From NCBI RefSeq assembly GCF_016820585.1, contig NZ_JADHDX010000013.1:24047-88046 (forward strand): DNA of 64,000 bases, read 5' to 3'. The position numbers were made by a program, and so were the translations under genes. Origin of the DNA: Arthrobacter beigongshangensis (GTDB taxonomy: Bacteria > Bacillota > Bacilli > Bacillales_A > Planococcaceae). Below the pieces are notes generated by a model, which saw nothing but the letters and a program-made list of their open reading frames with translations, did not search any database and was not told the origin of the DNA. Below are positions 1 to 8,309 of this stretch, piece by piece (position 1 is the first letter of the stretch; the number at the start of each line of letters is the position of its first letter).

Positions 1-48
1 GAAGATTTTGTTCGATTTGAGTGGAAAGATGGGGCAGTAATTGAGTGC

Positions 49-148
49 CGGTCATAACTACATCTAAGACTGTCATAAAGTAGTTCGTGGCGGTCATAAC
101 TACATCTAAGACGGTCATAAAGTACTTCATGGCGGTCATAACGTCATC
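49..148. repeat. 42-bp tandem repeat, about 2.4 copies
   Basis: The sequence CGGTCATAAC recurs at 49, 91 and 133, exactly 42 bases apart. The first two units are nearly identical and the third is cut after about 12 bases. Each unit also contains a second GTCATAA about 21 bases further on, so the unit is itself a diverged double. The array lies just beyond the 3' end of the YbaK-like gene and its last copy forms one arm of the adjacent hairpin. I see no coding sequence in bases 1-197. Confidence 0.85.
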
Positions 149-195
149 AGAAACCCACTTTTCATAGTCAACGAGAAGTGGGTTTACGTTATGAC
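135..195 (-). terminator. Nested hairpin, likely terminator of the YbaK-like gene
   Basis: Bases 151-160 pair perfectly with 176-185 (10 bp), and outside a six-base bulge 135-144 pair perfectly with 186-195 (10 bp). The hairpin begins three bases past the stop codon of the reverse-strand gene. There is no long T-run on the reverse strand, so termination efficiency is uncertain. Confidence 0.6.
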
Positions 196-197
196 TA

Positions 198-674
198 TTA
201 TTTCACTGCAACAACTTGTCCCTTAGTCATGTTCTCCAACTCACTAGGCGTCAATTGAAACACCGCTTTTGGATGTCCAGCTGCTGCCCAAATTGTGTAA
301 TATTGAAACAAATCTTCATCAATCAAGGTACGTACAGGATTCTTATGTCCCAATGGTGGAACTCCACCGATAACAAATCCCGTCGTTTCACGGACAAAAT
401 CAGCATCTGCCTTCCCTAATTTTTCCCCCAATTGCTTGCCAATTAACTTTTCATTGATCCGATTAACGCCGCTCGCTACAACTAACAGCGGCTCATTAGT
501 ACTTTTTAATCGAAAAATAATCGACTTGGCAATTTGGGCAACCTCACAGCCTAGGGCATCTGCCGCCTCTTGCGCTGTTCGTGCGCTATCCGTCAGTTTG
601 ATTACTTGGTTTGGATGCTGTAACTCCTGTAGCTTATCTTGTACAAGTTGCGAGCTAGACGTTAAATTTGGCAT
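198..674 (-). CDS. YbaK/EbsC-type aminoacyl-tRNA deacylase (YwhH-like)
   Basis: This 158-residue protein belongs to the YbaK/ProX editing-domain family, which hydrolyses mischarged aminoacyl-tRNA (typically on tRNA-Pro) in the cytoplasm. The family signature is clear: an early segment ending in AQIAKSIIFR, the conserved basic segment after it, GVNRINEKLIGKQLG in the middle, and the GGVPPLGH substrate-pocket motif followed by a TLIDEDLF segment. Its length is typical of stand-alone YbaK proteins. The ATG at 674 is preceded by GGATTGGAG; a TTG at 692 would add six residues but has a poorer ribosome site. It is monocistronic. Which amino acid it removes cannot be told from sequence. Confidence 0.88.
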   Translation of the reverse strand: MPNLTSSSQLVQDKLQELQHPNQVIKLTDSARTAQEAADALGCEVAQIAKSIIFRLKSTNEPLLVVASGVNRINEKLIGKQLGEKLGKADADFVRETTGFVIGGVPPLGHKNPVRTLIDEDLFQYYTIWAAAGHPKAVFQLTPSELENMTKGQVVAVK

Positions 675-853
675 GGTCTCCAATCCTTTCAAACAACTTC
701 TTTTTTTATCTGAATAAATAGTTCATTGATTAATATATCACATTCTACTCCAAGCATTAAAGTGTATTGTCGATTAGTAAGGAGGTAATTGTTTTTTATA
801 TGGAGAATACATATAGTAGTGGAATAAAATCCCAGCAAACAGGAGGTAGAGAT

Positions 854-1297
854 ATGTTGAAAAAAATACTTGCGGTATTGGTTACACTAATCATTTTGAC
901 GGCGTGTTCACATAAAAAAACGGACAATTATGCATATGCGCTTAAAGGGGAGAGCGAACATTGGGAAAGTGAATATTTTGTCGAGGGAAGAGATGTCTGG
1001 AAAGAAAAAGATAACAGAACGACGTTTTCAAGCGATCATAATCATACATTTACAATAATATACAAAGGGCCTTTAGAAGAGTTGTCATCGTTGAAAAACC
1101 TAGAGTATGCTTTTGAAGGAGCTGCGCATAGCGGGGGTGGATCACAGGAATTCGATGAACCACCTATCTCCAAGATCCTTGTTTCACATAGAGGAGGAGG
1201 TGGCGGAGCAAGAGTGCAAAAAGATGGAGTTATTCATGTAACGATAAAATGGGATACATTTGAAGAGTCCATTGAATTGCGTAATACAGGTAAATGA
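854..1297 (+). CDS. Putative lipoprotein of unknown function
   Basis: A 147-residue protein starts at the ATG at 854, seven bases after a perfect AGGAGGT (841-847). The N-terminus MLKKILAVLVTLIILTAC is a lipoprotein signal peptide with lipobox LTAC, so the protein should be anchored to the outer face of the membrane by Cys18. The mature part is rich in charged residues and contains a glycine cluster (RGGGGGAR). I do not recognise a family. The reading frame is open upstream to 767, but no start there has a ribosome site. A hairpin terminator follows. Confidence 0.75.
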   Translation: MLKKILAVLVTLIILTACSHKKTDNYAYALKGESEHWESEYFVEGRDVWKEKDNRTTFSSDHNHTFTIIYKGPLEELSSLKNLEYAFEGAAHSGGGSQEFDEPPISKILVSHRGGGGGARVQKDGVIHVTIKWDTFEESIELRNTGK

Positions 1298-1319
1298 TTT
1301 TTACTAATATTTTACTCTA

Positions 1320-1362
1320 ATAGCCCCCAAAGGAATGATGCATTTTTATGGGGGCTATCTTT
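1320..1362. terminator. Bidirectional terminator between convergent genes
   Basis: TAGCCCCC at 1321-1328 pairs with GGGGGCTA at 1350-1357, with one more A-T pair outside. It sits between the lipoprotein gene and the convergent namA gene and probably serves both. Confidence 0.75.
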
Positions 1363-1369
1363 AAACTAG

Positions 1370-2389
1370 TTAAAAAAGCCAACCTCGCGCATACTGCTTA
1401 GGTGTCGGAACCTCCACACCAAGCTCTTTCGCAGCCGTATAAGCCCAGTACGGATCACGTAGCAATTCGCGTGCCAATAACACGACATCCGCGCGTCCAT
1501 TTTTCAATATTTCCTCCGCTTGAATGCCTGTTGTAATCAACCCGACCGCACCAGTTGCAATATCGGCACCTGCCTTGATAGTTTCCGAAAATGGTACTTG
1601 ATAGCCAGGGAATACATCGATGGCTGCCGGGACAACTGCACCAGAGCTAACATCAATCAGGTCGACACCTTGCGCTTTCATCCACTGTGCCATTTCCACA
1701 TAACTATCTGCTGTCAGTCCACCGTCTGCGTAATCATGCGCGGAAATACGAACGAAAAGGGGACCTTCCCAAACTGTCCGTATTTCATCGATCACTTCTC
1801 GCAACAGTCTATAGCGATTTTCTGCTGAGCCACCATATTCATCCGTTCGTTTATTGGATAAAGGAGATAGAAATTCGTTAATGAGATAACCGTGTGCTGC
1901 ATGGAGTTCAATGACATCGAATCCAGCTTTTTTCGCACGGACGGCTCCTTCTTTAAATGCTTGCACGGTTTCCTTAATATCCTTTATAGTCATCGCGACT
2001 GGTACCCGATAGCTGTCACTGAATGCAATAGCAGATGGTGCATAAATATCGCCTTCGACTGTAGCTTTCCTTCCAGCATGTGCAAGCTGAATGCCAGTTT
2101 TGGCTCCATGCTGCTGCATCAAACGAACTGCTTCTGCCAATCCTTCCACATGCTCATCGCTCCAAATGCCAAGATCTTGCGCTGAAATCCGTCCTGCCGG
2201 CTGCACCGCAGTCGCTTCAACAATAATCAACCCAACTTGCCCTACAGCACGTGTAGCATAGTGAATCTTATGCCAATCCTCAACTTGGCCCTCCTCATTG
2301 AAACTTGAATACATACACATCGGCGCCATAACGATGCGGTTTTTAAATGTCGTGTTACGTATTGTGATTGGTTCAAATAATTTAGCCAT
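1370..2389 (-). CDS. namA: NADPH dehydrogenase, old yellow enzyme family
   Basis: At 339 residues it matches the length and motif pattern of B. subtilis YqjM/NamA, a cytoplasmic FMN enzyme that reduces activated C=C bonds of enones and nitro compounds with NADPH. The N-terminal strand ends in MAPMCMYS, carrying the Cys25 and Tyr27 that tune FMN in the YqjM subclass. The [16 protein letters not shown] segment is the TIM-barrel signature, and [19 protein letters not shown] form the C-terminal FMN phosphate site and end. The start ATG is preceded by GAGAGG about ten bases upstream. It is transcribed alone and shares a terminator with the convergent lipoprotein gene. The physiological role in this family is probably detoxification of electrophiles. 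Confidence 0.95.
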   Translation of the reverse strand: MAKLFEPITIRNTTFKNRIVMAPMCMYSSFNEEGQVEDWHKIHYATRAVGQVGLIIVEATAVQPAGRISAQDLGIWSDEHVEGLAEAVRLMQQHGAKTGIQLAHAGRKATVEGDIYAPSAIAFSDSYRVPVAMTIKDIKETVQAFKEGAVRAKKAGFDVIELHAAHGYLINEFLSPLSNKRTDEYGGSAENRYRLLREVIDEIRTVWEGPLFVRISAHDYADGGLTADSYVEMAQWMKAQGVDLIDVSSGAVVPAAIDVFPGYQVPFSETIKAGADIATGAVGLITTGIQAEEILKNGRADVVLLARELLRDPYWAYTAAKELGVEVPTPKQYARGWLF

Positions 2390-2553
2390 GTTTTTTTCAA
2401 TCCTCTCAATTGCTTTTCATCATCAGTATAGCAAAGGGACAAGACGATAGCTGTGTATGTTGCTTGTGAAATGCATCCTTTTCAGCCGCTCAGCAGGAGA
2501 AATAGTGTCTTATGTAGAAGTTTGTCAAGTATAAGAAAAGGGAGTGATTGGAA

Positions 2554-3096
2554 GTGCAAGCGTTATTAGTCATTGATGTTCAAAATGGTATTGTGAATCT
2601 CGGAGATTTCCAACAAGAATTAGCACACATGGTGACGATTATTAAGGATTTCAAAAGTCAGGATAAACCTGTAATTTTCGTTAGACATTTTGATGATGCT
2701 AAGGAAAGCCCGTTGCACAAAAACTCTGTTGGCTCTGAGCTACATCCTTCGTTGAAAGAATACGCTGATTGTGTTGTTGAAAAACAAACACCAAGCTCCT
2801 TCTTTAACACAAATTTGGCCTCATTGCTAGAAGAATTGGGCGTAAAGCATCTGTTCATAACGGGCTTTAACACCGAGTTTTGCTGTATGTTTACCGCTAT
2901 TTCTGCATTTGACAGGGGCTATAAAGTGACTTTTATTGAAAACGCAACGGGAACGGTCAATACAGATGAAACGTATGAGATGGAAGGGTTGGATATTCGA
3001 GATTTCATCGGGACTGTTTTGCACTGGTCGGATGTCATTGAGGTGTTGGATTTTGAGGAATATGTTGAACAATATTCATTGAATAAAACCATCTAA
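2554..3096 (+). CDS. Cysteine hydrolase, isochorismatase superfamily
   Basis: A 180-residue Rossmann-like hydrolase. The catalytic set of the family is present: Asp in LVIDVQNG near the N-terminus, Lys in VVEKQTPSSF, and Cys in FNTEFCCMFT. Members hydrolyse amide or related bonds of small molecules (nicotinamide, isochorismate, carbamoyl groups); the substrate here is unknown. GGGAG at 2540-2544 lies nine bases before the GTG at 2554, which I chose; a TTG at 2548 is possible but only three bases from the ribosome site. A second family member, closer to nicotinamidase, lies at 38663-39208. Confidence 0.88.
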   Translation: MQALLVIDVQNGIVNLGDFQQELAHMVTIIKDFKSQDKPVIFVRHFDDAKESPLHKNSVGSELHPSLKEYADCVVEKQTPSSFFNTNLASLLEELGVKHLFITGFNTEFCCMFTAISAFDRGYKVTFIENATGTVNTDETYEMEGLDIRDFIGTVLHWSDVIEVLDFEEYVEQYSLNKTI

Positions 3097-3121
3097 AGGG
3101 GCAATTATGCCACTTTTTTTG
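3095..3121 (+). terminator. Rho-independent terminator
   Basis: AAAGGGGCA pairs with TGCCACTTT around the loop ATTA with a single mismatch and runs into seven T residues, right at the stop codon of the cysteine hydrolase gene. Confidence 0.8.
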
Positions 3122-3212
3122 TGATTCGCTTAATTAAAAGAAAAATTTGGAACTTTAGAAATTCGTAGCTCGTCTACATACATAGTTTGTACAACGAAAG
3201 CAGGTGCACGTG

Positions 3213-3830
3213 ATGAGTTATCAATGGTTGGAATGGGCACAACGAATCCAAGCCTTATCACAATCGGGTTTAGCCTTTTCAAAGGATATTTATGACATCG
3301 AGCGTTATGAAGAATTACGTAGGATTAGTGCGGAAATCATGGTGGAACACACAGAGTTAGAGATGCAAAAAATCAAAGATTTATTTCTGAGTGACACGGG
3401 CTACCAAACGCCTAAAGTGGATGTACGTGGCGTCATTTTTCAGGATGATAAGATCTTAATGGTCAAGGAAAAGTTGGATGATCGATGGTCATTACCTGGC
3501 GGGTTTTGCGATATTGGCTTGTCTGCTTCTGAAAATATTATTAAGGAAATCAAAGAAGAATCTGGCTATGATGCAGTGCCGACGAAACTGCTTGCAGTGT
3601 GGGATAAAAACAAACATCCACATCCACCAGAGGCTTTTCATTATTATAAGCTATTTATCCAATGCGAAATTATCGGAGGACAGCCGCTGACGGGTATTGA
3701 AACGAGTGATATCCAGTTTTTCTCCGAAAGCGATATCCCAAGCTTGTCGGCTAACAGAGTAGTCGAGTCACAAATTAAAACCCTTTTTGAAATTTCAAGG
3801 GACCCTAACAAGGAAACGTTATTTGATTGA
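3213..3830 (+). CDS. NUDIX hydrolase with N-terminal NUDIX_N domain
   Basis: A 205-residue cytoplasmic hydrolase. Residues 1-60 form the helical NUDIX_N segment (WLEWAQRIQAL, DIYDIERYEEL), and the NUDIX fold follows with the box GGFCDIGLSASENIIKEI then KEESGY. The first box glutamate is Leu and the Arg is Lys, as is usual in this ADP-ribose pyrophosphatase-like subfamily, while the metal-binding EE pair is kept. The substrate is probably a nucleoside diphosphate derivative such as ADP-ribose; this is by family only. The ATG at 3213 was chosen because AGGTG lies upstream of it; a GTG at 3204 in the same frame is possible. A tiny membrane-protein gene follows after 15 bases. Confidence 0.88.
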   Translation: MSYQWLEWAQRIQALSQSGLAFSKDIYDIERYEELRRISAEIMVEHTELEMQKIKDLFLSDTGYQTPKVDVRGVIFQDDKILMVKEKLDDRWSLPGGFCDIGLSASENIIKEIKEESGYDAVPTKLLAVWDKNKHPHPPEAFHYYKLFIQCEIIGGQPLTGIETSDIQFFSESDIPSLSANRVVESQIKTLFEISRDPNKETLFD

Positions 3831-3845
3831 GTGGGGGAGATAGAT

Positions 3846-3980
3846 TTGGCTGTCAGTAAAAAAACATGGAGTAAACTTTATGAAATTGTATTTTTTACAG
3901 TCTGTGGGCTCGTATTTGTGTGTTCAGGTATAGGTTTCATCTTTATTTTGCTGTTTACGATGGATTATTTTTCGCAATAA
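3846..3980 (+). CDS. Small membrane protein, 44 residues
   Basis: A TTG at 3846 follows GGGGGAG by seven bases and opens a 44-codon frame. The product has a short basic N-terminus (SKKTWSKLY) and one strongly hydrophobic helix of about 26 residues, so it is probably a single-pass membrane protein. The gap to the upstream NUDIX gene is 15 bases and the next gene (now broken) has an AGGAGG directly after the stop, which suggests a short operon. I do not recognise the family. Confidence 0.55.
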   Translation: MAVSKKTWSKLYEIVFFTVCGLVFVCSGIGFIFILLFTMDYFSQ

Positions 3981-3997
3981 AGGAGGCTGAATACCAT

Positions 3998-4205
3998 ATG
4001 TAAAATCCTTTCATCACTATTCTTGGAAGTAGCTCTTATTTCATTTGTCAGTCCACTAGTATTGTATTGCTTTATCCACGGGAATGCAGAAAGGTATATT
4101 TAGATTATCAATGGACCAGCCCCATTTAGTAATTTGGGCAGTGGTCCTTATCAGTTCTGGATGGGAATAGGGCTTGTTCTCGTAGGAATTTTTGGATTAT
4201 ATTAG
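3998..4205 (+). pseudogene. Decayed small membrane protein gene
   Basis: AGGAGG at 3981-3986 is followed by ATG at 3998, but that frame stops at once (ATG TAA). The neighbouring frame from 3999 reads 68 codons to TAG at 4203 with a single internal TAG: a hydrophobic segment (FLEVALISFVSPLVLYCFI), then after the stop INGPAPFSNLGSGPYQFW and a second hydrophobic helix. The continuity of the two helices across the stop indicates one former two-helix membrane protein, broken by a frameshift at the start codon and one nonsense change. A TTG inside the first part could still give a short peptide. Confidence 0.65.
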
Positions 4206-4260
4206 CTGCTGTTTTCAGGAAGTTAGGTATGCTGCTTGATGAAAAGGAGGCATATAGGCA

Positions 4261-4389
4261 TTGAATCCATCTGTTAAAAATAAGCTAAAGAAGATTTCTA
4301 CCTTTATTCTATTTATTGTCATTATGAGTTTAGTGTCTTATTTTGAAGTGTTGATTAAGCGCCAAATTCAAAAAATAAAATTACTTTAG
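4261..4389 (+). pseudogene. Truncated duplicate of the membrane protein gene at 5240-5688
   Basis: AAGGAGG precedes a TTG at 4261 that opens 42 codons: NPSVKNKLKKISTFILFI, one membrane helix, then a basic tail. The first 30 residues match the start of the longer gene at 5240 after its frameshift is corrected (NSSIKNKLK, then a similar helix and SYF), whereas the remainder does not. I read this as a 5' fragment left by duplication; it may still be translated as a small membrane protein. Confidence 0.55.
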
Positions 4390-4420
4390 AACCTAAGAAT
4401 ATTCTTAAACTAATCACAAT

Positions 4421-5206
4421 ATGAAAGGTTGTTGCGCTTTGAACCGAATTTCAATGGTAGAAGACCTTTTAAAGGATTCATTTAAAATATTAAATGGGTT
4501 TCCCTATTATATTGCAATTGAAGAGAACGAGAGCACACACTATGACCATGGGAACTGGTTAGATGAGATAAGAACTTTAATTGATTTTGCTATACAAAGT
4601 GAACTTAATAGAGTAAGTGCTTTAATTAATAGGTCTTCTGAACATTATTTATATCTATCTAAAATGTTAATCAGCTTAGGATTTGAACAATATGCTTCAA
4701 AAATCGAGGTGTTCAGGGACCTGCATGATATAAATAGCAACGTAAAAGGATATGAGTGGCGTTCCTTAAGCGACTCTACAATTTCTGAAGAAGAATTTAA
4801 GAATCTTTGGAAGGATTGTATGTCTGGCTCAGAAAACTCAGTCTCTTCACTCACCATTGACGAACATCTAAGCTCGGTACAAAGTGAATTAGGGGAGAAG
4901 TGGAGAAAATCTTGTAAGGCAATTTATTTGGAAGGTAGACCTATAGGTGTCTCTATGCCTCATATCGAGCCCGGCACAGTAGATGAAGGAAGATTATTTT
5001 ATTTTGGATTAATACCTGAAGAAAGAGGAAAAGGACAAAGTGCAATTATTCACTATCAATCAATGTATTTATTAAAACTAATGGGCGCCACTTATTACAT
5101 AGGAAGTACCCATGAGACCAATAAAAAAATGCAGAAAGTATTTTCAAGAAATGGATGCTCTATTAGGGCAAGAATGGAATCATATTATAAATATTTAGAT
5201 AGTTAA
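4421..5206 (+). CDS. GNAT family N-acetyltransferase
   Basis: A 261-residue protein whose C-terminal half carries the acetyl-CoA binding motif A of the GNAT fold: RLFYFGLIPEERGKGQ near residues 190-205, followed by the helix and the final beta-strand pair (YYIGSTHETNKKMQKVFSRNG). The N-terminal 110 residues are probably a degenerate first acetyltransferase lobe. The acceptor substrate is unknown. The ATG at 4421 has no clear ribosome site, while AAAGG inside the frame lies ten bases ahead of a TTG at 4439, which may be the true start. It is flanked by the two related, decayed membrane-protein genes, which suggests that it came in with a duplication. Confidence 0.75.
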   Translation: MKGCCALNRISMVEDLLKDSFKILNGFPYYIAIEENESTHYDHGNWLDEIRTLIDFAIQSELNRVSALINRSSEHYLYLSKMLISLGFEQYASKIEVFRDLHDINSNVKGYEWRSLSDSTISEEEFKNLWKDCMSGSENSVSSLTIDEHLSSVQSELGEKWRKSCKAIYLEGRPIGVSMPHIEPGTVDEGRLFYFGLIPEERGKGQSAIIHYQSMYLLKLMGATYYIGSTHETNKKMQKVFSRNGCSIRARMESYYKYLDS

Positions 5207-5239
5207 TTAATTCTTTGATGAAGGGAAGGTATTTATAGA

Positions 5240-5688
5240 GTGAATTCTTCTATTAAAAATAAGCTGAAAAGGTTTCTGCCTTTATCTTATTTATTGTGAT
5301 TGTAGGATTAGCGTCCTACTTTGCTGTGTACAAGGCTTCATTTTCACCGAATGGTTATGATATTGTTTCGCAGGAAAAAGATCGTGTCACGGTGAAATCA
5401 TTTAATTTAGTTGGGATGGAAAAAGATATAACAACCGTAGTATTTTCTGAAGATGATGTATGGAAAATCGATTATATGAGCGATGAAATCAAGAAACTGA
5501 AAGATTTTTTATGGTTTCTGTTTACGGCAAGTAGCATTTCAATTCTTATGCTTATTATAAAGTTGCGTGGTGGCAAGCATTGGTGGTATGCAATTTGGGA
5601 AAGTAACCTAATTATCGCGATACTTTTACCGCTACTTTACATTAAAACCGCTTTGACGACTATACAGCGGTTGATTGAGAACCTATGA
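5240..5688 (+). pseudogene. Membrane protein gene with a one-base frameshift near its start
   Basis: GTG at 5240, after AAGGGAAGG, starts NSSIKNKLK but runs into a stop after about 19 codons. Compared with the duplicate at 4261, one base is missing in an A-rich run near 5265-5271. After that base the other frame continues the homology (FILFIVIVGLASYF) and stays open to 5688. The restored protein of about 149 residues would have an N-terminal helix, a 50-residue extracytoplasmic segment and two more helices near its C-terminus. Either the gene is inactive, it slips, or a GTG at 5296 gives a 130-residue product; a sequencing error in the A-run is also possible. The function is unknown. Confidence 0.6.
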
Positions 5689-5723
5689 ATCGAGAATTTG
5701 AAAAATAGAATGTGGGGTTTGGA

Positions 5724-6245
5724 ATGAGAAAAGTTGAGGTTCTGCCTTATGATAAACAATGGGTTTCCATGTTTGAAAAAGAGTCTCGTAAATTGTATGA
5801 GATTTTAGGCACTGAAATAATTGAATTACATCATATAGGGAGTACATCCGTGAGCGGTCTGCATGCAAAGCCTATCATTGATATGATGCCTGTAGTAAGG
5901 GATATACATCGAGTGAATGACTATAACACTGCAATGATTGCCATTGGCTATGAACCAAAAGGTGAAAACGGCATAGCTGGGCGTCGATATTTCCAAAAAG
6001 GCGGAGATCATCGAACGCACCATATCCATATGTATGCATGGGGGAATCCAGAAATTAAGCGACATCTTACATTTCGGGATTATTTACGAGCATATCCAGA
6101 TGTTGCACAAGAATATGGGGATTTAAAGGTAATATTGTCTCAACGTTTTCCCTATGATATTGAATCGTATATCAAGGGCAAAGAACAGTTAGCATCCGAG
6201 ATTGAGCGAAAAGCGAAGGATTTTAATAATAACTATACGGAGTGA
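5724..6245 (+). CDS. GrpB/UPF0157 family nucleotidyltransferase-like protein
   Basis: A 173-residue protein of the GrpB family (UPF0157). The signature HHIGSTSVSGLHAKPIIDM carries the GS motif and the Asp of a nucleotidyltransferase-like fold, followed by HHIHMYAWGNPEIKRHLTFRDYLR, also typical. Some relatives are fused to dephospho-CoA kinase, but the activity of stand-alone members is not settled. The ATG at 5724 follows GGGGTTTGG; a GTG at 5712 in the same frame would leave no ribosome site. The gene ends six bases before the next NUDIX gene, so they are probably co-transcribed. Confidence 0.88.
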   Translation: MRKVEVLPYDKQWVSMFEKESRKLYEILGTEIIELHHIGSTSVSGLHAKPIIDMMPVVRDIHRVNDYNTAMIAIGYEPKGENGIAGRRYFQKGGDHRTHHIHMYAWGNPEIKRHLTFRDYLRAYPDVAQEYGDLKVILSQRFPYDIESYIKGKEQLASEIERKAKDFNNNYTE

Positions 6246-6251
6246 TATTGA

Positions 6252-6665
6252 ATGGAGTTTATAACACCAAAACATATTGTTTCAGCAGCAACGATTGTAC
6301 TGAATGACCAAAATGAAATTCTATTAATAAAGGGACCAAGAAGGGGGTGGGAAATGCCTGGTGGCCAGGTTGAAGAAGGTGAATCCTTGAAGGAAGCTGC
6401 AATTAGAGAAACAAAAGAAGAATCAGGAATAGATATTGAAATAACGAAATTTTGTGGAGTATTTCAAAATATAAATGCTTCAATTTGTAATACATTATTT
6501 TTGGCTAGACCAATTGGAGGCGAGCTAACAACGAGTATTGAGAGTTTGGAAGTAGGTTATTTCCCTATTGAAAAAGCATTGGAAATGGTTACTTGGGGAA
6601 ATTTCAGGCAAAGAATTGACTATTGTCTAAATGACGAAATGCAGCCTTTTTGCATTGAATTTTAA
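6252..6665 (+). CDS. NUDIX hydrolase
   Basis: A compact 137-residue NUDIX protein with a complete box: GGQVEEGESLKEAAIRET followed by KEESGI. All metal-ligand glutamates are present, so it should be an active pyrophosphohydrolase of a nucleoside diphosphate-linked compound. The ribosome site CGGAG overlaps the stop codon of the upstream grpB-like gene, which points to translational coupling. The substrate cannot be deduced; the short form without extra domains resembles MutT-like house-cleaning enzymes. Confidence 0.9.
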   Translation: MEFITPKHIVSAATIVLNDQNEILLIKGPRRGWEMPGGQVEEGESLKEAAIRETKEESGIDIEITKFCGVFQNINASICNTLFLARPIGGELTTSIESLEVGYFPIEKALEMVTWGNFRQRIDYCLNDEMQPFCIEF

Positions 6666-6820
6666 TTTGGCATTTTCAGTTAGCAGATTGTGTAAGAAGA
6701 TAGTTGAAATTATGTTTCATAAGAGAGTTACATTTGATACATACAGCTGGATCACGTGTTTCAAAAAGAATAACGAATGACTTAACAGCAGTGATAAAAC
6801 GTTCGGAGGAGGAGTTAGCT

Positions 6821-7330
6821 ATGATACATATTATAAAAGCCAATGCTAATCACGTTGAAGGGATAGCAAAAGTTTGTAGCGATGGTTATTGGGCAACATA
6901 CAAAGAAACACATTCTGAAGCATACATCGAAGGAATAATTAAGGAGTTTTATAATCGTGAAAGAATTCTAAAAGAGGTTACAGAAACGAGTAAGGAATGG
7001 GGAGGCTATTTTGTTGCAGTAGAAGATAATGAAGTGATTGGAGCAGGCGGTGGTGGACTGGTTGGGGACGAATCTGGAGAAATTTTTGTTTTGTATCTAG
7101 ATCCTAGCAGACGTAACGAGGGGATTGGCACAATGATAGTAGATGCTATTACGAAACAACAAAAGGAAGAGTTTAACGCAACGGAGCAATGGGTTTCTGT
7201 TTCGAAAGGAAATCAAAAAGGCATTCCTTTCTATGAGGCAAAAGGATTTATTCTTAACCATGAACGGGATGGACATGGAAGCGTTGATGGGGAAAGTTAT
7301 ATTTCATTAAGATATTGTCGTAAGATTTAA
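6821..7330 (+). CDS. GNAT family N-acetyltransferase
   Basis: A 169-residue acetyltransferase starting at the ATG at 6821 after GGAGGAGG. The central strand and motif A are recognisable: GEIFVLYLDPSRRNEGIGTMIVDAI, with the R-x-x-G-x-G/A acetyl-CoA loop, then VSKGNQKGIPFYEAKGF, the typical C-terminal motif B. The glycine run GAGGGGLVGDESGE just before motif A is unusual. The frame is open upstream to 6704 but that part has no ribosome site. The substrate is unknown. Confidence 0.88.
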   Translation: MIHIIKANANHVEGIAKVCSDGYWATYKETHSEAYIEGIIKEFYNRERILKEVTETSKEWGGYFVAVEDNEVIGAGGGGLVGDESGEIFVLYLDPSRRNEGIGTMIVDAITKQQKEEFNATEQWVSVSKGNQKGIPFYEAKGFILNHERDGHGSVDGESYISLRYCRKI

Positions 7331-7364
7331 TGGCTTTGTTAAATATGAAAGGGAGGTTAATACG

Positions 7365-7640
7365 ATGAAAAAATATTTGAGCATGATTTCAGTAGTGTTG
7401 CTAATTGCATTTATCGTTTTAGGTTTTATTAGCCCGCAAGTATTGAATCCCTTACCTGATTCATGGGACATATTGATAATCATATCATTACTAGTTTGTT
7501 CATTTTTCACGGCATTATTTAGTGTGAAAGGACGTTTGAAAACAATTACTGTAGTGATTTCTTCACTTGGTATGTTAGCTTTATTAGTTCTAACTATTTT
7601 CAGTATTGGTATCATGTTTTTTGGTGATTTTGGAACATAG
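7365..7640 (+). CDS. Small integral membrane protein
   Basis: A 91-residue hydrophobic protein with three predicted membrane helices (about residues 5-25, 33-52 and 60-85) and a short polar link GRLKT. The ATG at 7365 follows GGGAGG by about eight bases. It lies 34 bases after the GNAT gene and may be in the same transcript. No family is recognised. Confidence 0.65.
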   Translation: MKKYLSMISVVLLIAFIVLGFISPQVLNPLPDSWDILIIISLLVCSFFTALFSVKGRLKTITVVISSLGMLALLVLTIFSIGIMFFGDFGT

Positions 7641-7703
7641 ATATTTTTGGAAATGAAGAAATTGAGCAGGAATTAGAGGTTTATTTAAAGGGGAGAATGA
7701 TTA

Positions 7704-8258
7704 GTGGCTAATCCATTTGACTGCATTACCGACTTTATTTTTGTTGAAACTGAAATTGCTTCAGCAGATGTCATTTTAGTGCCTGGTGCCAATCATCCTC
7801 AACTAATGGAGAAAGCTGCTTCTTTACATAAGCAGGGATTCGCACCATACATATTACCATCTGGTGGATATAAGCCACATGTAGGGACTACTGAGTGGAA
7901 TTACTTACGGAATATTGGTATTGAAAACGGAGTACCAGAAGACGCCATTTTAAAAGAAGACAAAGCACGGCATACGTTGGAAAATGCTCGTTTTTCGTTG
8001 GAGGTTCTTCAAAAAGCAGGCACCCATCCGAACAAAGTAATAATTGTTTGTAAAGCAGGTCATTCTCGTAGAGCATTATTATGTTATCAATCGGAATTTC
8101 CAAAAGAAACCGAGTTTCTAGTAGCACCTGTTATAGATAGGCATGGGATAACGAAGGAAAATTGGTTTTTATCTGAAGTCGGGATCAGTCGTATCATGAC
8201 CAAAGTTGAGAAAATCGGTAAATACTTTGGTGATTATATTCCGAATTGGGTTGAGTAA
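7704..8258 (+). CDS. YdcF/SanA-like DUF218 protein
   Basis: A 184-residue protein of the DUF218 family. Typical features are the first strand DVILVPGANHPQLMEKA, the central ILPSGGYKPHVGTTEWNYLR, the region EDKARHTLENARFS (in the family, an S/T-x-x-N/E-x-x-motif) and the IIVCKAGHSRRALLCY strand-helix. Members of known role affect cell envelope integrity or bind S-adenosylmethionine; a function for the Bacillales members is not established. It lacks a membrane anchor, unlike SanA and ElyC. The GTG start at 7704 follows AAAGGGGAG. Confidence 0.85.
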   Translation: MANPFDCITDFIFVETEIASADVILVPGANHPQLMEKAASLHKQGFAPYILPSGGYKPHVGTTEWNYLRNIGIENGVPEDAILKEDKARHTLENARFSLEVLQKAGTHPNKVIIVCKAGHSRRALLCYQSEFPKETEFLVAPVIDRHGITKENWFLSEVGISRIMTKVEKIGKYFGDYIPNWVE

Positions 8259-8309
8259 TACATAGAATTTGTTCGAGAAATTTGAATAAACAATACAAGG
8301 GGGATCAAT

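Noticed and set aside
1..150. CRISPR array
   Set aside because: The 42-bp units are adjacent tandem copies without spacers, and there is no cas gene.
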